DNA of 64,000 bases from Hanleya hanleyi (GCA_036873755.1 JAVTVY010018798.1:16719-80718); one strand, 5' to 3'. Counted from the first letter of the stretch, positions 1-10,952 are shown. Numbers and translations are program-made. Notes: generated from the sequence alone by a model not told the origin.

Positions 1-4
1 TACA

Positions 5-180
5 ACACATAACAGGGAAGTGGGAAGGGGTGCCGACATACTGACAGAGCCACATGGCTTCACAGTATAGTCTTCTGGTTAACCTATTCTAAAGCACATA
101 CCAAGAATCTAACGATTCGTGATATGTGTTGTATCTGAGGTACGCTTTTATTGTACCTGTTTATGTGGCAACTTGGGTGA
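5..180. repeat. Dispersed repeat, copy of 56262-56440
   Basis: This stretch matches 56262-56440 in the same orientation with only scattered substitutions. Both contain the adjoining words GGGAAGTGGGAAG, ACAGAGCCACAT and CTAACGATTCGTGATATG. It borders the Penelope-like element and probably belongs to its terminal region. The window edge cuts it, so its true limit is not visible. Confidence 0.75.
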
Positions 181-189
181 CATGACCAC

Positions 190-245
190 ACGGCCCTTAG
201 CACCGGCATAAGCGGTATTAGATACAAATCTAGAGAGCTATGATG
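190..245. repeat. Direct repeat (pLTR-like), left copy
   Basis: The words GCACCGGCATAAGCGGTATT and AGATACAAATCTAGAGAG recur almost unchanged at 2908-2957 in the same orientation. The two copies bracket the reverse-transcriptase remains at 789-2748, as the pseudo-LTRs of Penelope-like elements do. A more diverged version (CTAAGCGGAATTAGACACAA) lies at 755-790. The direct repeat is seen; the pLTR reading is inference. Confidence 0.6.
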
Positions 246-389
246 GAAATGCTCTGACAACTCGTATATTGGTAATTGGTGAGCTGTGTCGCTGTGACAA
301 ATCGTACAATGGGGATTGGTGAGCTGTATCGTCGTCAGATGAAAATGACGGCATTTAACACAAAAAAATTGGATGACATGACCACAATT

Positions 390-800
390 ACAAGCGTCAG
401 ATCCGTCATTCATAATTCAGCCGTCGTCCATTAGAGAATATCCGCGTCCATAATCCAAAGACTCACTCCATATTCCATATAACAGCATTAGCACCAAATT
501 CAAAAAGACAATCATAGTATACATAAACATAGGTTTGTTTCCTGCAAGAGAGAAGCGGTCAACAGTTTTCAATGATGCCGGCAAGACATCATGATGTTCC
601 GAAAATACCAAATCCGTATCGCTGATCAGTATTCTTAATCCATAATATTCGTTGCAAAGTCGTCATCCAAAGAATGATGTATCTCAGTCACGCTTTGATT
701 GTGACTGTTCATATGAGTACCATGAGGATCTTGAAGTACATGGGTTCATACGGCCCCTAGCCCCAGGCTAAGCGGAATTAGACACAAGTTACGAAATGTA
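390..800 (-). mobile_element. Non-coding 3' part of Penelope-like element
   Basis: This is sequence downstream of the reverse-transcriptase C-terminus on the minus strand. It recurs at 54755-55150 in the same orientation. It also recurs, inverted, in pieces at 53583-53790 and 55830-56000. The shared words include GAGAAGCGGTCAA, GATGCCGGCAAGACATCATG and the CGGCCCCTAGCCC..AAGCGGAATTAGACAC block. Confidence 0.65.
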
Positions 801-2748
801 ACGCCATAGATCTTGCACGCTACGCTCGTATTTTGCTATCAGCATGCGATATGTATCGCCAAATTTGAGAAACTTTGAGTGGAGGCGCTTGGTGGTGTAG
901 CCCTGTTTGATAAGTTTCTGCAACAATGTTTTGTGACGTTGATTAAAATCGTCACATTTAACACAGGATCTAGCAAATACTACTAGGCGTGATATGTATA
1001 CGCCATATGCAGGTCCCACTGGAATATTACTGTCCAGAAAGGGATAGTTTATGATGTCGAAATTGTAATCATCTCTTTTGTCATACAGTCGACGAGAGAG
1101 AAGGCCCGGCTTCATTTTTATAGAGATATAGGTCTAAATACGATTTGTCTGTAGGGTTATCTGTAGTTTCCTTCAAATCCAGTGAAGGTGGATATATATC
1201 CTTCACTGCGTCATTTATATAGCGATTATCCACAGCGAGAAGATCGTCTATATAGCGTTTGGTGAATGAGAAGGAACGGGCTTTGAATGGATCGGTTTTT
1301 GAAAGCGCCTGCATATAGTCATATTCATAAGAGAACAGATACAGGTCAGCCAACAGGGGTGCACAATTAGTACCCATTGGAATACCTATATGCTGTTGAT
1401 ATATTGTGTTGCCAAATTTCACATAGATATTTTAAATGAGAAATTCAAGCAACTCTATAAACAAAGAAACATCCCATGAATGATACCTCTTGTATGTAGT
1501 AGAGCTAAAGAATGCTTTATGGCTTCCGACATTAATATATCTCCGATCAGTTTTCTTGAACACAGATACTATTATTGAACTCAGACTGTCAATAAGGTCC
1601 TGATGAGGGATTGTGGTATAGAGAGTCGAGAAATCCCATGTGGATACATGTCTATACAGTATGTGACCTTCAGCATCAAGTTCTTCCGTAAGACATTTTG
1701 AGTTTTCAATATCCACATACATTCAACGCCAAAGTTTTTAGAAATAGTGGCGCAATACCTTTCCCAAAATGCTTTTACCTCCTGAAGGGCCCTCATCCAC
1801 AGGGTTGAAAGAAGCTTGGTGGTGCAGCTTCTAGAACCAGCTATGAATCTAGCTTTGTATGGTGATTTATGCATTTTGGGAGTCCAGTATACTTTTGGTA
1901 TATCGTTATTTTTGGTTGGAAGACAAATACCTCTTTCCTTGAGAAACGTTTTGTGATTGTTAAATAAATCTTCCAGAGTAATTGCAGTTTGAGAGTAAGT
2001 AGACGTATTTGATGACGATATGTTTACACTCAATTCTTCAACCAGCACCTGGTAATAGTAATATTTACATATGAACATTATATTATTTGGAGCTTTGTCT
2101 GCTGGGACTAGGACGAATTTACTCTGGAGAGTTGCTAGCACTTCTTGCGAATTGGGGCTTCTCAGTACTTGTTTTGCTTGGGGAAGGGTACTGCTGTCAG
2201 TATGGCGGATTGCTTCAACGACCTTGCTCTTGGTGAGGTCCAGCCAATCATCGAGCACTGTAGGTTCAACTTTTTCTCGCTTAGACCAATCAATAACGTA
2301 CTGTTCCAAAGCAGAGAGGACTATCTTCTGGTCGGCCTTCAGATTTATATTTCTCGGCTCTCTATATTTAGGTCCCTTCATCAGGAGTAATCTTAGGTCC
2401 TTATCACTCACCACATCAAGGTCACCAGTCACAACATGTTTGCATGGTGTATAGATAAAGTTCGACGATTCACAATCACAACTATAGCCCCCCCAACGTG
2501 TATAAGTTCCAGTCAAACTCCTTGACAGCATTAGAGTAATTGAATATTTTGGTGGCTATAGATTTAGTATACTTATATGAAATGCAAGGAGGTTCTGTGA
2601 ACTTAAAATAGTTTGGTACAGTATTGCGCACCTCTGGATCATTCGGGATTCGAGGTAAATTAATAATGTCCAGTCCTTTATCTAAGTAGTTGAGTTTCAA
2701 GAAAAGCCGATCTTGGGATGTTTCGATTATGTTCACTGGACGATACAA
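789..2748 (-). pseudogene. Penelope-like reverse transcriptase, frameshifted relic
   Basis: Five consecutive minus-strand segments read as one reverse transcriptase broken by frameshifts near 2490, 1740, 1430 and 1110. From N to C terminus I see VPADKAPNNIMFICKYYYY, then WTPKMHKSPYKARFIAGSRS, then DFSTLYTTIPH (palm motif A region), then GIPMGTNCAPLLADLYLFSY, then the catalytic box YIDDLL, then a C-terminal arm with LYDKRDDYNFDIINYPFLDS and CVKCDDFNQRHKTLLQKLI. These words are typical of Penelope-related reverse transcriptases common in marine invertebrates. I see no GIY-YIG endonuclease. The assembled length would be about 650 residues. Flanking direct repeats at 190-245 and 2908-2957 fit a pLTR layout. 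The element is dead because of the frameshifts. Reverse transcriptase is near certain; the Penelope assignment is likely. Confidence 0.85.
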
Positions 2749-2907
2749 CCGAAAATACGCTATATCTTGACATACTTTAGAGATTTTGGGTGGTATTATA
2801 TTTCCTGAGGACGCAGATTGTTGTATATCTCTGGCTATATGATTTAAAGCTCTCAGAGGTAACGCATACAGAACTGTACGTAAGCTATGTGGACCCTAGC
2901 CCCTAGC

Positions 2908-2957
2908 ACAAGGCCCCTACCACCGGCATAAGCGGTATTAGATACAAATCTAGAGAG
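2908..2957. repeat. Direct repeat (pLTR-like), right copy
   Basis: Right partner of the 190-245 repeat (ACCGGCATAAGCGGTATT, then AGATACAAATCTAGAGAG). It sits just upstream, on the minus strand, of the reverse-transcriptase remains. Confidence 0.6.
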
Positions 2958-3149
2958 ATTCCCAATACTAGATTTCCAATACTACCCGGGTGATGTCGCT
3001 CGTGGCACCAGCACATGTAAACATCTATTTTGGAAAAACCCAGAAAACGGATAGATATATCTTTGTTGGGCAAAGATTAGGTGTGTGGATTCGATGGAAC
3101 CGGTGTGAAAAAAGGTGGTCCCCAGAGACAAGCGTACGGTCTCCTATAC

Positions 3150-3372
3150 TTTACCACAGGCCCTCAAAACAAGAGGTTTTGGATGGGGGGGGGGGGTGTG
3201 GACGGTGGTATTACGGTGAAATGTCGAAATATGGGGTCTTTATATATAACCCCATACTAGGTGTATTTCTATATAAAGCCTGGGGTTATATATAGAGACA
3301 CCATATTTCGACACTTCACCGTAATACCACCGTCCACATCCCCCAAAACTCTTGTTCTGAGGACCTTTACCT
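3150..3372. mobile_element. Palindromic foldback MITE, collapsed-centre form
   Basis: The two halves are near-perfect inverted copies. The left half has CGAAATATGGGGTC, TATATATAACCCCAT and GGTGGTATTACGGTGAA; the right half has the reverse complements in mirrored order. The outer arms carry CACAGGCCCTCAAAACAAGAG and a poly-G run at 3184-3195. Related copies lie at 20955-21750 and 23155-23600. Confidence 0.8.
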
Positions 3373-3399
3373 AGGGCGGGCTCTGATATCCATGTGACC

Positions 3400-4250
3400 C
3401 TTTTCAGATGTCAGTGTCCGGGCTGGGTTAAATCATAGCAAGCGGACACTCATATTTGAGGGACTACCGTTTCTTTCACACCGGTTCACGCTGTAGAGTA
3501 CGATGGCAAGGGTCAACGTACAAATATGCCCACTCGACAGGGCAGAGGGATTCGGTTGTGGGACTTATGTGGTACAGGTCGGCTATACCTGGTCCAGTAT
3601 GGCGTTGTTGGTGTCCAAGTGAATCTAGTGAAGAAGACTGGGGAGGTTGACCAGTGATATGCACATGCGCACTGGGAGATTAGTAGAGAAAGCGGGCATG
3701 TTCGGAGATACGCATGGTGTGGGTTCCATGGCCTGGGGGTGCAAACGATATAGATTGTAGAGTCAATGGACGAATCACCGTGATATTGCAGCCCACGTGA
3801 CTTTGATGTAATCAGTGGTAGACAAAGCGCAGATTCACTCAGAAGCGCATTTTGGACAACGCGCCTACCTACACCTTATACAGTGTGCAGAGTACTGACT
3901 GCTTTAGGTCCATTGATACGCACATGCGCACTGGGGAATAGTAGAATAAAAACCTGTTTGGAGTCGCAGGGGAGTGTTCGGGAAGATGTGGGCCATTCGT
4001 GGTCCAAATGTGTCGTGCATGGTGTTGTGGTGACGCTTTCTTGATCATAATTAGACTGGAGTATTGGACTGGATTGGAAGTGATAATCAAAGGCTTGTTC
4101 GGAGGTGCGCATGCGCACGCGAGGCGTAGTAGAGAAAGGGCATTCTCCGTGTGGGTTATGCGGATACAAGCGTCTAGTCCGTCATTTATTATTCAGCATT
4201 CGTCCATTGAAGAATTTCCTGGTCCATAATCCAAAAACCTAATTCATATA
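3400..4250. repeat. Degenerate tandem repeat with GCGCATGCGC-type core
   Basis: Imperfect units contain a word like CACATGCGCACTGGG, followed by TAGTAGAGAAAG, GGCAT and GGTCCAAATGTG. The cores lie near 3660, 3922 and 4112. Related units occur at 41800-43040 and 50690-51530. No coding potential is evident; short ORFs here look accidental. Confidence 0.5.
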
Positions 4251-4329
4251 CCTGCATCAGTACCAACTTCAAAAATAAATCATAGTATACAGAAAAATAG
4301 GCTAGTTATTGCTGATTACAGGCGGGACC

Positions 4330-4870
4330 AGCGAGTATGGACTTGTCACGGTCTAGCCCTGATGGATGGACTGTGCATGGGCAACAGTAAGTGGAACGCT
4401 TTACGAGTGGGAGATATCGGGGTTTCACCCAACGAGACTCCTGGGTTTAGGAATGCGCCATGAGATATTGTGGGTAGGGCATTATGGGAAGCTTTACCGA
4501 GAACGAGAGGGGCGAGAGATCTGGAGGTTTTATCCCACGCGACTCCTGGGCCCAGGCATGGACCAGAGATTAGTGCGAGTAGGGAATTAAGGGTGCGCAT
4601 CCACAACGGAATTGAAACGCTTTACCGAGAGCGAGAGGGATGGAAGACATCGGGGTTCCATCCCACGAAACTCCTGGGCCCAGGCATGCATCAAAGGGTA
4701 CTGTGGGTAGGGGGTTATGGGGGTACAAATGCGCCACCGGAAGCGGAACGCTTTACCCATAAAAATCGGGGTTAGGGACATGGGTTTTCACTTCACTAGA
4801 CTCTTGGACACAAGCATGCGCCGCAAGGTATGGCGGGTAGGTGACTAGGAATGCGCATGCGCCCCCCAGG
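4330..4870. repeat. Degenerate ~130-bp tandem repeat
   Basis: Four or so units share GAACGCTTTACCGAGA, CGAGAGG and ACTCCTGGGCCCAGGCATG, followed by a G-rich stretch and a GCGCA word. A diverged array with the same order of words (CTGGACCCAGGCTTCC, GAACACTGT, AGAACCAGAG) lies at 52000-52560. Confidence 0.6.
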
Positions 4871-6245
4871 AGGGAGTATTATTATAATGTCTGCGTTTTC
4901 AAATATTTTGCAGCCTACATTCTTCTACCTAAAATTTATATTATTGGGTTCGTTTGCGGAGAAATATGTACATTCCATAGGCTATAATATCTAGTTTAAT
5001 TAATTGCGCATGAATATTTGGCAGAGCAGATTTTGCAAATTTAATTATCTGTTTCTATTTACCATCCAGTGTTGTTTCTTCCTAAACTGGCAAGGAACTC
5101 AAAACGTGTGTCACTATCAACAATGGTGGCAAGAATGGGACAGCCCAGCGGTGAAGTAATTTGGTAGATTTAATATTTCTATGTGATAAGCCTAAAATCT
5201 GAAGCTCCCATATAACCTAATCCCATAATAAATTAGGACACTGGGCATGGGGAGTTTTGATCAGAATTCGATGTCATGCAATTCCATTGGTTTAAAATCG
5301 AATGTACTTCGTCGAAAGTAAACAATTCCGCTGCTGGGTCATTGGTTAGATGCTTAAACTGAGCAAAGTGCTAGTTTGAACTGTCGTGGGATAACCTCCG
5401 GCAAAACCATTCTCAGATTGCTTGAATCCTATAGACGTGGGTTTTACATATTGTAACGATCACACACTCTGGTCACCATATAACTTGATTCAAATAATCT
5501 ATAGTGATGTTCAGCACAAATACCGGTCAGGATAGAAGTTAATTAAACACTTCTTGGTAAATCTCGGTACTTCTCAGTAAGATTCACTGTCAGCAGGATT
5601 GTGTCAAATTGAACAGAAATATTTGGGTACAGACGTGACGGACCCAAATATTTTGGGTCAAATTCCATTTTGATCCAAACATTTATAGAGAGATATCTGA
5701 ACTCATCTGAACTCATAAGATATAGGATAGGTTAAACTTAAACTGCATAGACTAAGTTTACACCGTTTTCAAGTTTCAATATAATAATGGTAAGGTTTTA
5801 TTCGCCATAGAACACACAAGATAATGAAAGTACTCAAAGTACTGATGTCTGGATCGCCAATAATGGATTTAAAGTTTCAAAACGTTTCAACGTTTCAGCA
5901 GTCGATAGCAGATGTATGGATAAATGTGGAGATTTTCTCCAATTTGTGGACGAGTCTGTTTGGGAAATCACAACTGGAACACAATTTAGTCTTCAAGGAA
6001 GTGAACTTGTGAAGGCGGTTCATTTAGAAATATGCTAGGTCTTCATGGTAGCAAGAAACTATCTACAGTGATATGGTTAAAAGTGGATTGTCTGCGTCAA
6101 TGCCTTCTACCAGTTTTTGCGAGCAGATTTTCATAATTCATGCAATTTTATTGTGACAAAGTGACAAATATGCAAGGAGACTGGATAGTTTTATTAATGT
6201 GTTTTTATTTGCGTAGCACAGATATTTGCAAGAGCTGCATGAGTT
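4870..6245. other. AT-rich stretch, no feature recognised
   Basis: I see no exon with convincing splice sites, no inverted repeat and no recognisable element in this segment. The short ORF at 5824-6012 has no recognisable content. Confidence 0.4.
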
Positions 6246-6249
6246 TGTG

Positions 6250-6800
6250 TATAGTAAATTTGTTTGTTGACAACGTGCGAAAATTCCTGTTGTTGTTGCT
6301 GTACGATCATTGCGTATATAATTTAGTTTGAAAAAGTTTGAACACCACCAACAACAAAACTTTTCGAAAGCGGTACCTGACAAATAAATTCTGTTGTTTC
6401 CACTTTCGAAAAGTTGTGTTGTTGTTCAAACTTTTTGAAACTAAATTATATTCGGAGAGCAGAGTCCCCCGGAATACATAAATTTGCAGTGGACAGGATC
6501 CGGTCAAGTTCACAAGACGAGAAAAATGTAAATACTATTGTTGTTGCTTCGACACATATGTCCTCTGGAAATATATTCCATGCAGTATGCGTACACATTA
6601 AAATAGTAACGAACGCCGGCTTCACGGGAAAGAACGTACGAGTGTTGAAAACTGGTGACTTCATAATCCCAGAACCTGAACCTGTCAAGTGCGACAGTCG
6701 GAATAAGATTTGCAACGTATGATCGTACAGCAACAACAACAGGGATTTTCGCACAAATTGTCTCTCCAACGCTATCGTTGTCAACAAACAAATTACGAAC
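6250..6800. mobile_element. Nested foldback element (two inverted-repeat pairs)
   Basis: The outer arms are 6250-6315 and 6717-6800. They share TTTGTTTGTTGACAACG, GCGAAAATTCCTGTTG and TTGCTGTACGATCAT as reverse complements. Directly inside the left arm is a second hairpin, 6318-6374 against 6398-6446, sharing AATTTAGTTTGAAAAAGTTT and AACTTTTCGAAAG. The remaining interior, 6447-6716, is unpaired. The layout suggests a foldback transposon or one MITE inserted next to another's arm. Confidence 0.75.
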
Positions 6801-6884
6801 TATAAACACCAGGCATATATAAGTAATCTTGAGAACTTACCACAAACTCACGCAGCTCAGACGAATTGAACAAACACCACGAGG

Positions 6885-7312
6885 CAGGCAGCTTTCCGCA
6901 AAATGGTACATCTTCAGAAAATTTATGACCTAGGCCTATCCCAAAGTTCACAAGATCATTATTATTTAGCATCATCAGATAAACAAGACTAGTACGATCA
7001 GACAACATGAAGGCGAAAATACTGTATAATTGACGTAATTCGTTGTTTTCCGCGTTTCAATGGTTGATCTTCAATGCAGAATCTAGGTCAACTAAATTTA
7101 TAATGTCTGCTGCTTCAAACGAGTAGGCCTACAAGTACGTTCAGTTTTATTTTTTTAACAACAAAACTTGCATAAAGTTAGCAACAAAAGTACATATGTA
7201 TTGAATGAAGAACAGAAATGCTGCAAATCCCCTGACCTGATCATGAACATGTCACGCTAAGAACCTTGGAATAGGTCATAAATTTTCCGAAGATGTACCG
7301 TCTTGCCAGCTT
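6885..7312. repeat. Inverted repeat pair around 300-bp interior
   Basis: The segment near 6890-6950 (AATGGTACATCTTC, GAAAATTTATGACCTA, CAAAGTTC) is the reverse complement of 7262-7312 (GAACCTTGGAATAGGTCATA, GATGTACCGTCTTGCC). Arms are about 50 bp. This may be a degenerate MITE. Confidence 0.6.
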
Positions 7313-7319
7313 TCCACCA

Positions 7320-7940
7320 CATTACCAGGTCGGCGGAACCAGACAATGCAGACCAAAAAAATAGTCCACGGATTCAAGCAATCCCTGGGCGAAGAAATGA
7401 ATATGAAATACACTCAAATTCAGATTTCGTTTTATTTCTAGTTCACATGAAACGATTACGACTGTTTTTTCTTCATTTTCTGGTTAATACCCTGATATAA
7501 GACTCAACACAGTGAAAATCACTGGCGGAGTGATACAGGTTAACCCAGGGTCATCACATTATAGTGCACGTACCAATTTGCATAAATTTCGTGAGTGGCA
7601 GCATAGTCTGGTCGACACCGCTACGCGGTGACGATCCAGACAAAAATAGGGCCCAATGTATATAGAGATGTGATGTAACATGACGTAAACACTCGCAAAT
7701 GCTGATCATATAACCTTCGCGTTTTCGTTCACAAATACTGTAGAACACATGAAATCTCACAGACGGTTATGGGCGATTACCAGTCACTTATCATCTCTGT
7801 ATACGTTTCAGTACAACACTATGCACGTTAGTGTTATAATCCGCACCCGATAACAGATTATGGTTCCTTACCTGCATTACGGGTTGTCATCGGTGTAATA
7901 CGGGTACCAAGTAACCTCTTACGGCCATTACCCTATTGTT
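7320..7940. other. No feature recognised
   Basis: Unique-looking sequence without clear coding or repeat structure. Short ORFs at 7303-7500 and 7554-7760 show no recognisable protein motif. Confidence 0.35.
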
Positions 7941-7949
7941 ACGCACTAG

Positions 7950-8322
7950 TTTTCCCATTAGATGCAATCATACCACAAATAAATTCATCGCCGGGGCATT
8001 TTGCGTTTTCGCGGTTCAGATGACGGAAGTACAATCTCTCACACATTTTGCATCTCGGCATTCACTGGCACGTGGGATCTGTTCGAAGCTCTCGTCAAGG
8101 ACACGCGAGTTCTGATAGCTTTATACCCTATTGTTTACGCATCAGTTTTCCCATTAGATGCAATCATACCACAAATAAATTAATCGCAGGAACATTTTGC
8201 GTTTTCGCGGTTCAGATGACGGAAGTATAACAAATCTCTCACACATTTTGCATCTCGGCATTCACTGGCACGTGGGATCTGTTCGAAGCTCTCGTCAAGG
8301 ACACGCGAGTTCTGATAGCTTC
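7950..8322. repeat. Direct tandem duplication, ~196-bp unit, two copies
   Basis: The segment starting with CCCATTAGATGCAATCATACC at about 7953 is repeated from about 8149. Both copies include TTGCGTTTTCGCGGTTCAG, CACGTGGGATCTGTTCG and GACACGCGAGTTCTGATAGC. The two copies are nearly identical, so the duplication is recent. Confidence 0.85.
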
Positions 8323-8644
8323 AGTATAAGATTCAGATCACGTGATCATATCACCAAGGCAGCAAGTATGGAATGGAGATTATACATCTAAACAGCAGCT
8401 AGTTTCATGCATGGAAGAAGCGGTCCTCAAGTTCGATCATACATGTGCCTACATTACATCACGGTGGCCCTAAACAAAACACCTGGTTGAGCGGAATTTC
8501 CAGTCCATGAAACCGACCAACGTATTGGTATCGCACGAACTCCCAACCAGATGTTTAAACCATTAACACGTATTGAACTTTCGCAAATTCCCGTATTCGC
8601 GTAACACAGAAGTTCGTGGTCATTCAAACGAGTCGTATCTTCGT

Positions 8645-9235
8645 CTTATCTCCCCACTATACACACCATCAGGCAAGTTTCCGTTCACATTAATCTGTCC
8701 TATCTCCACAGTATACCATCAGGCAAGTTTCCGTTCATATTTGACCGTCCTATCTCCCCACTATACACACCATCAGGCAAGTTTCCGTTCACATTTGACC
8801 GTCCTATCTCCCCAGTATACACACAATCAGGCAAGTTTCCGTTATTTGACCGTCCTATCTCCACAGTATACACACAACCAGGAAAGTTTCCGTTCACATT
8901 TAACCGTCCTATCTCCACAGTATACACACAATCAGGCATGTTTCCGTTCACATTTAGCTGTCCTATCTCCACAGCATACAAACAATCCGCCATGTTTCCG
9001 TTCACAATTGACTGTCCTATCTCCATAGTATACACACCATCAGGCATGTTTCCGTTCACATTTAACCGTCCTATCTGCGCAGCATACGCACAATCAGGCA
9101 TGTTTCCGTTCACATTTGACCGTCCTATCTCCACAGCATACACACCATCAGGCATGTTCCCGTTCATATTTGACCCTCCAATCTCCACATTATACACACC
9201 ATTAGACAACTTTCCGTTCACCTTTAAGCGTCCTA
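8645..9235. repeat. 54-bp minisatellite, ~11 units
   Basis: The unit contains TTTCCGTTCACATTTGACC, GTCCTATCTCC, CAGTATACACAC and CATCAGGCA. The period is 54 bases, or 18 codons. One internal unit has a short in-frame deletion. The array is open on the minus strand over nearly its whole length (see 8700-9407). Confidence 0.9.
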
Positions 9236-9407
9236 CCCACATGATCATATCTGCTGCTGTAACATTAACATTAAAAGCCATGCAAACGTCATCTGTATGT
9301 ACAAGGCAGAATAAGTGAAGTTCGTTCCAGCGTATAGGCGGTGTGAAGACAGTCGATATATTATTTTGTCGCATACCTAACAAAGCACAAAGAGGAATGT
9401 GAATCAA
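8700..9407 (-). CDS. Possible repeat protein, 235 aa, 18-residue repeats
   Basis: A minus-strand ORF reads through the 54-bp minisatellite as about ten copies of an 18-residue unit close to NVNGNMPDGVYTVEIGRS. A roughly 60-residue non-repetitive start precedes them, with CALLGMRQNNIS and DDVCMAFNVNV. The indel within the array keeps the frame (one unit reads SNNGN instead of SNVNGN), and substitutions preserve the N-G-N, P-D and E-I-G pattern, which is compatible with selection on a protein. Against this, a period divisible by three keeps any open frame open by default, and the last unit contains a four-base deletion after which the ORF soon ends. There is no signal peptide or recognised domain. 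It lies just downstream of the last exon of the PDZ/IL-1-like gene on the same strand. Function unknown. Confidence 0.35.
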   Translation of the reverse strand: MIHIPLCALLGMRQNNISTVFTPPIRWNELHLFCLVHTDDVCMAFNVNVTAADMIMWVGRLKVNGKLSNGVYNVEIGGSNMNGNMPDGVYAVEIGRSNVNGNMPDCAYAAQIGRLNVNGNMPDGVYTMEIGQSIVNGNMADCLYAVEIGQLNVNGNMPDCVYTVEIGRLNVNGNFPGCVYTVEIGRSNNGNLPDCVYTGEIGRSNVNGNLPDGVYSGEIGRSNMNGNLPDGILWR

Positions 9408-9481
9408 CCACTGAATGTACCAGCAGATAGTTTATCAGACTCCTTTCCATAGGGTTCATAAATTTGTATTCATTATAAGTG

Positions 9482-9912
9482 TCAAGTATTCGAAGGGAAG
9501 ATATTTAAACCCCTTTCAGCACCAGGACCGATTCCTAATGGCGCCATCGACAGGCCGGCCAATGATGCAATGCTATGGTCGACTGATGATGGTGTGACAT
9601 TGGGACGATGGTCTGGGAGTGTGACATTGAGACGATCATCTGAAGGGGTAACATTCAGCCAGTCGTCGGAGGTTGTGACAAAAAGCCGGTCTCCTACATC
9701 GAAATCCTCATCGTGGAAACTCACATCTGCGCTTGAAATTCCAGAATCGGCGGATGAACCTGTGCTCGGCCTGGCGCTATATAAGGCATGTCGCTTCGGT
9801 ATGAGAACTGGCTCAAGCTCGAAGCTGGTGCAATTGCGGTAATCTGCTGGATTTCCGCTTGTTTTGATCAGTTTCAGTGTACCCTTCTCCTTGTCCCATG
9901 CTAAGAAATGAT
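9482..9912 (-). CDS. PDZ/IL-1-like gene, terminal exon
   Basis: Last exon of the minus-strand gene. The acceptor is a pyrimidine-rich TACTCAATTTCAG just above 9912. The first two bases complete a codon begun in the exon at 10803-10914. The opening residues, HFLAWDKEKGTLKLIKTS, then NPADYRNCTSFELEPV, match the final strands of IL-1-family beta-trefoils. In that family an F-L-x-x strand is followed by a K-L strand, and the fold closes with D-x(5)-F-x-[LM]. IL-18 has a comparable YFLACEKE..KLI pattern. After the presumed fold come about 100 residues of Ser/Asp-rich sequence, SADSGISSADVSFHDEDFD, then two or three NVTPSDDRL-type repeats, and a stop at 9482. There is no signal peptide. The tail is longer than in any IL-1 cytokine I know. 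Exon confidence is high; family assignment is by eye. Confidence 0.65.
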
Positions 9913-9949
9913 CTGAAATTGAGTAAGTACAGACTATGAACATGATAGC

Positions 9950-10330
9950 TGCGACATGATCATCGTTGATACAATAATATAGATATATAAGCTTCCCAAG
10001 ATATATGGTACAATATTTCCAGTTGTACCACTCTTTCGGTTATATAGAATGACATTTTAGGATGGGTTGCCATTTTTGTTCAAACGCAGCCTGTATGGCC
10101 TCATGAATATGCATGACGTATTATCCATGATCTTTCCGAAACGTGCTCTGAGACGGCGGCAGAGATTGGCTGGTATTATCACTACGTCAGCCTACAGAGG
10201 AGGCGTGTGTTGTGTTTGATTGGTTCATAAGACGAAATTGACATTTCTGATTTTGAACAACTTAATAATGGCAGGCCGTCCGACAAAGGCAAGTTCGAAG
10301 CGGAACGTAGAAATTGGTTTGGTGTAACGA
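9950..10330. repeat. Intron with partial MITE copy
   Basis: Between two exons of the minus-strand gene. GAACGTAGAAATTGGTTTGGTGTAA near 10300 matches the arms of the inverted-repeat element at 14940-15310, so this is probably a partial copy. The rest shows nothing recognisable. Confidence 0.4.
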
Positions 10331-10802
10331 AGATGACCAATACGAGACCACGTACACCCCTCCATTGATATTGACGCGTTGCCAATTGACACGCGGGGGG
10401 AGAACGTTACAACAAACTTGGTAAATGGGGGAGAGAGTTAGCCAAATTTTACAATATTTTTCAACGCTTTGTTCTAATCTTTATTGTTGATAATCAATTT
10501 CAGTAGTGCTATTATGTTTTCGTGGGTGTGCTGAATGGTAATTTTACGCAGGGTTAATGTGAGAAAGTTAATAGTTTAGGGCAAGGGCGAAGCCCGCGCA
10601 ATAAAATTTATTCATAAGCTTTCCCTTCACTTTCTCAAATAATCCCTGTAGGCAGTAGAACTTGTTTTCTTTAAGCCCGAGACTATCAATGAAATTGATT
10701 TCGCATTAAGATCTTCTGTAATGCATGTATAGGACATTAGTAAGCTGAGAACGAGGAAAATCTCCACTACTAGAGACTCTGCTGCTAAAGCATTGCACCT
10801 AC

Positions 10803-10914
10803 TTCGTTTGGCAGCACATTCCAAGAAAGTTGTCTTCGATGATTTTTTGACGATGAATAGGCGCTTATCCTTCAGGAAGTCCGCAGTAGGTCTGTCTCTG
10901 ATATCTTCTCCTTC
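10803..10914 (-). CDS. PDZ/IL-1-like gene, exon 8 (IL-1 signature)
   Basis: 112-base internal exon. The acceptor is ACGCTTTTCTACCTACAG above 10914; the donor is CGAA/GTAGGT at 10802. It reads EGEDIRDRPTADFLKDKRLF, then IVKKSSKTTFLECAAKR, in phase 0 and ending with one base, which the terminal exon completes as Asn. DKR-[FL]-x-[FI] followed by TTxxE[SC]AA and F-L is the most characteristic stretch of the IL-1 family. IL-1 receptor antagonist has DKRFAFI then TTSFESAACPGWFL. Here Ser of the signature is Cys, and Pro-Gly is replaced by Arg-Asn. An open frame continues past the donor to 10627, so a read-through transcript ending at that stop would also be possible. Confidence 0.65.
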
Positions 10915-10952
10915 CTGTAGGTAGAAAAGCGTAATAGTCGTAGATTGAATAC

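Noticed and set aside
190..800. Hammerhead ribozyme in the direct repeats of the Penelope-like element
   Set aside because: Such ribozymes are known in Penelope-like pLTRs, but I could not find the CTGATGA..GAAA core in the right arrangement.
2071..2454. Plus-strand ORFs opposite the reverse transcriptase
   Set aside because: Shadow frames of the minus-strand Penelope-like coding sequence.
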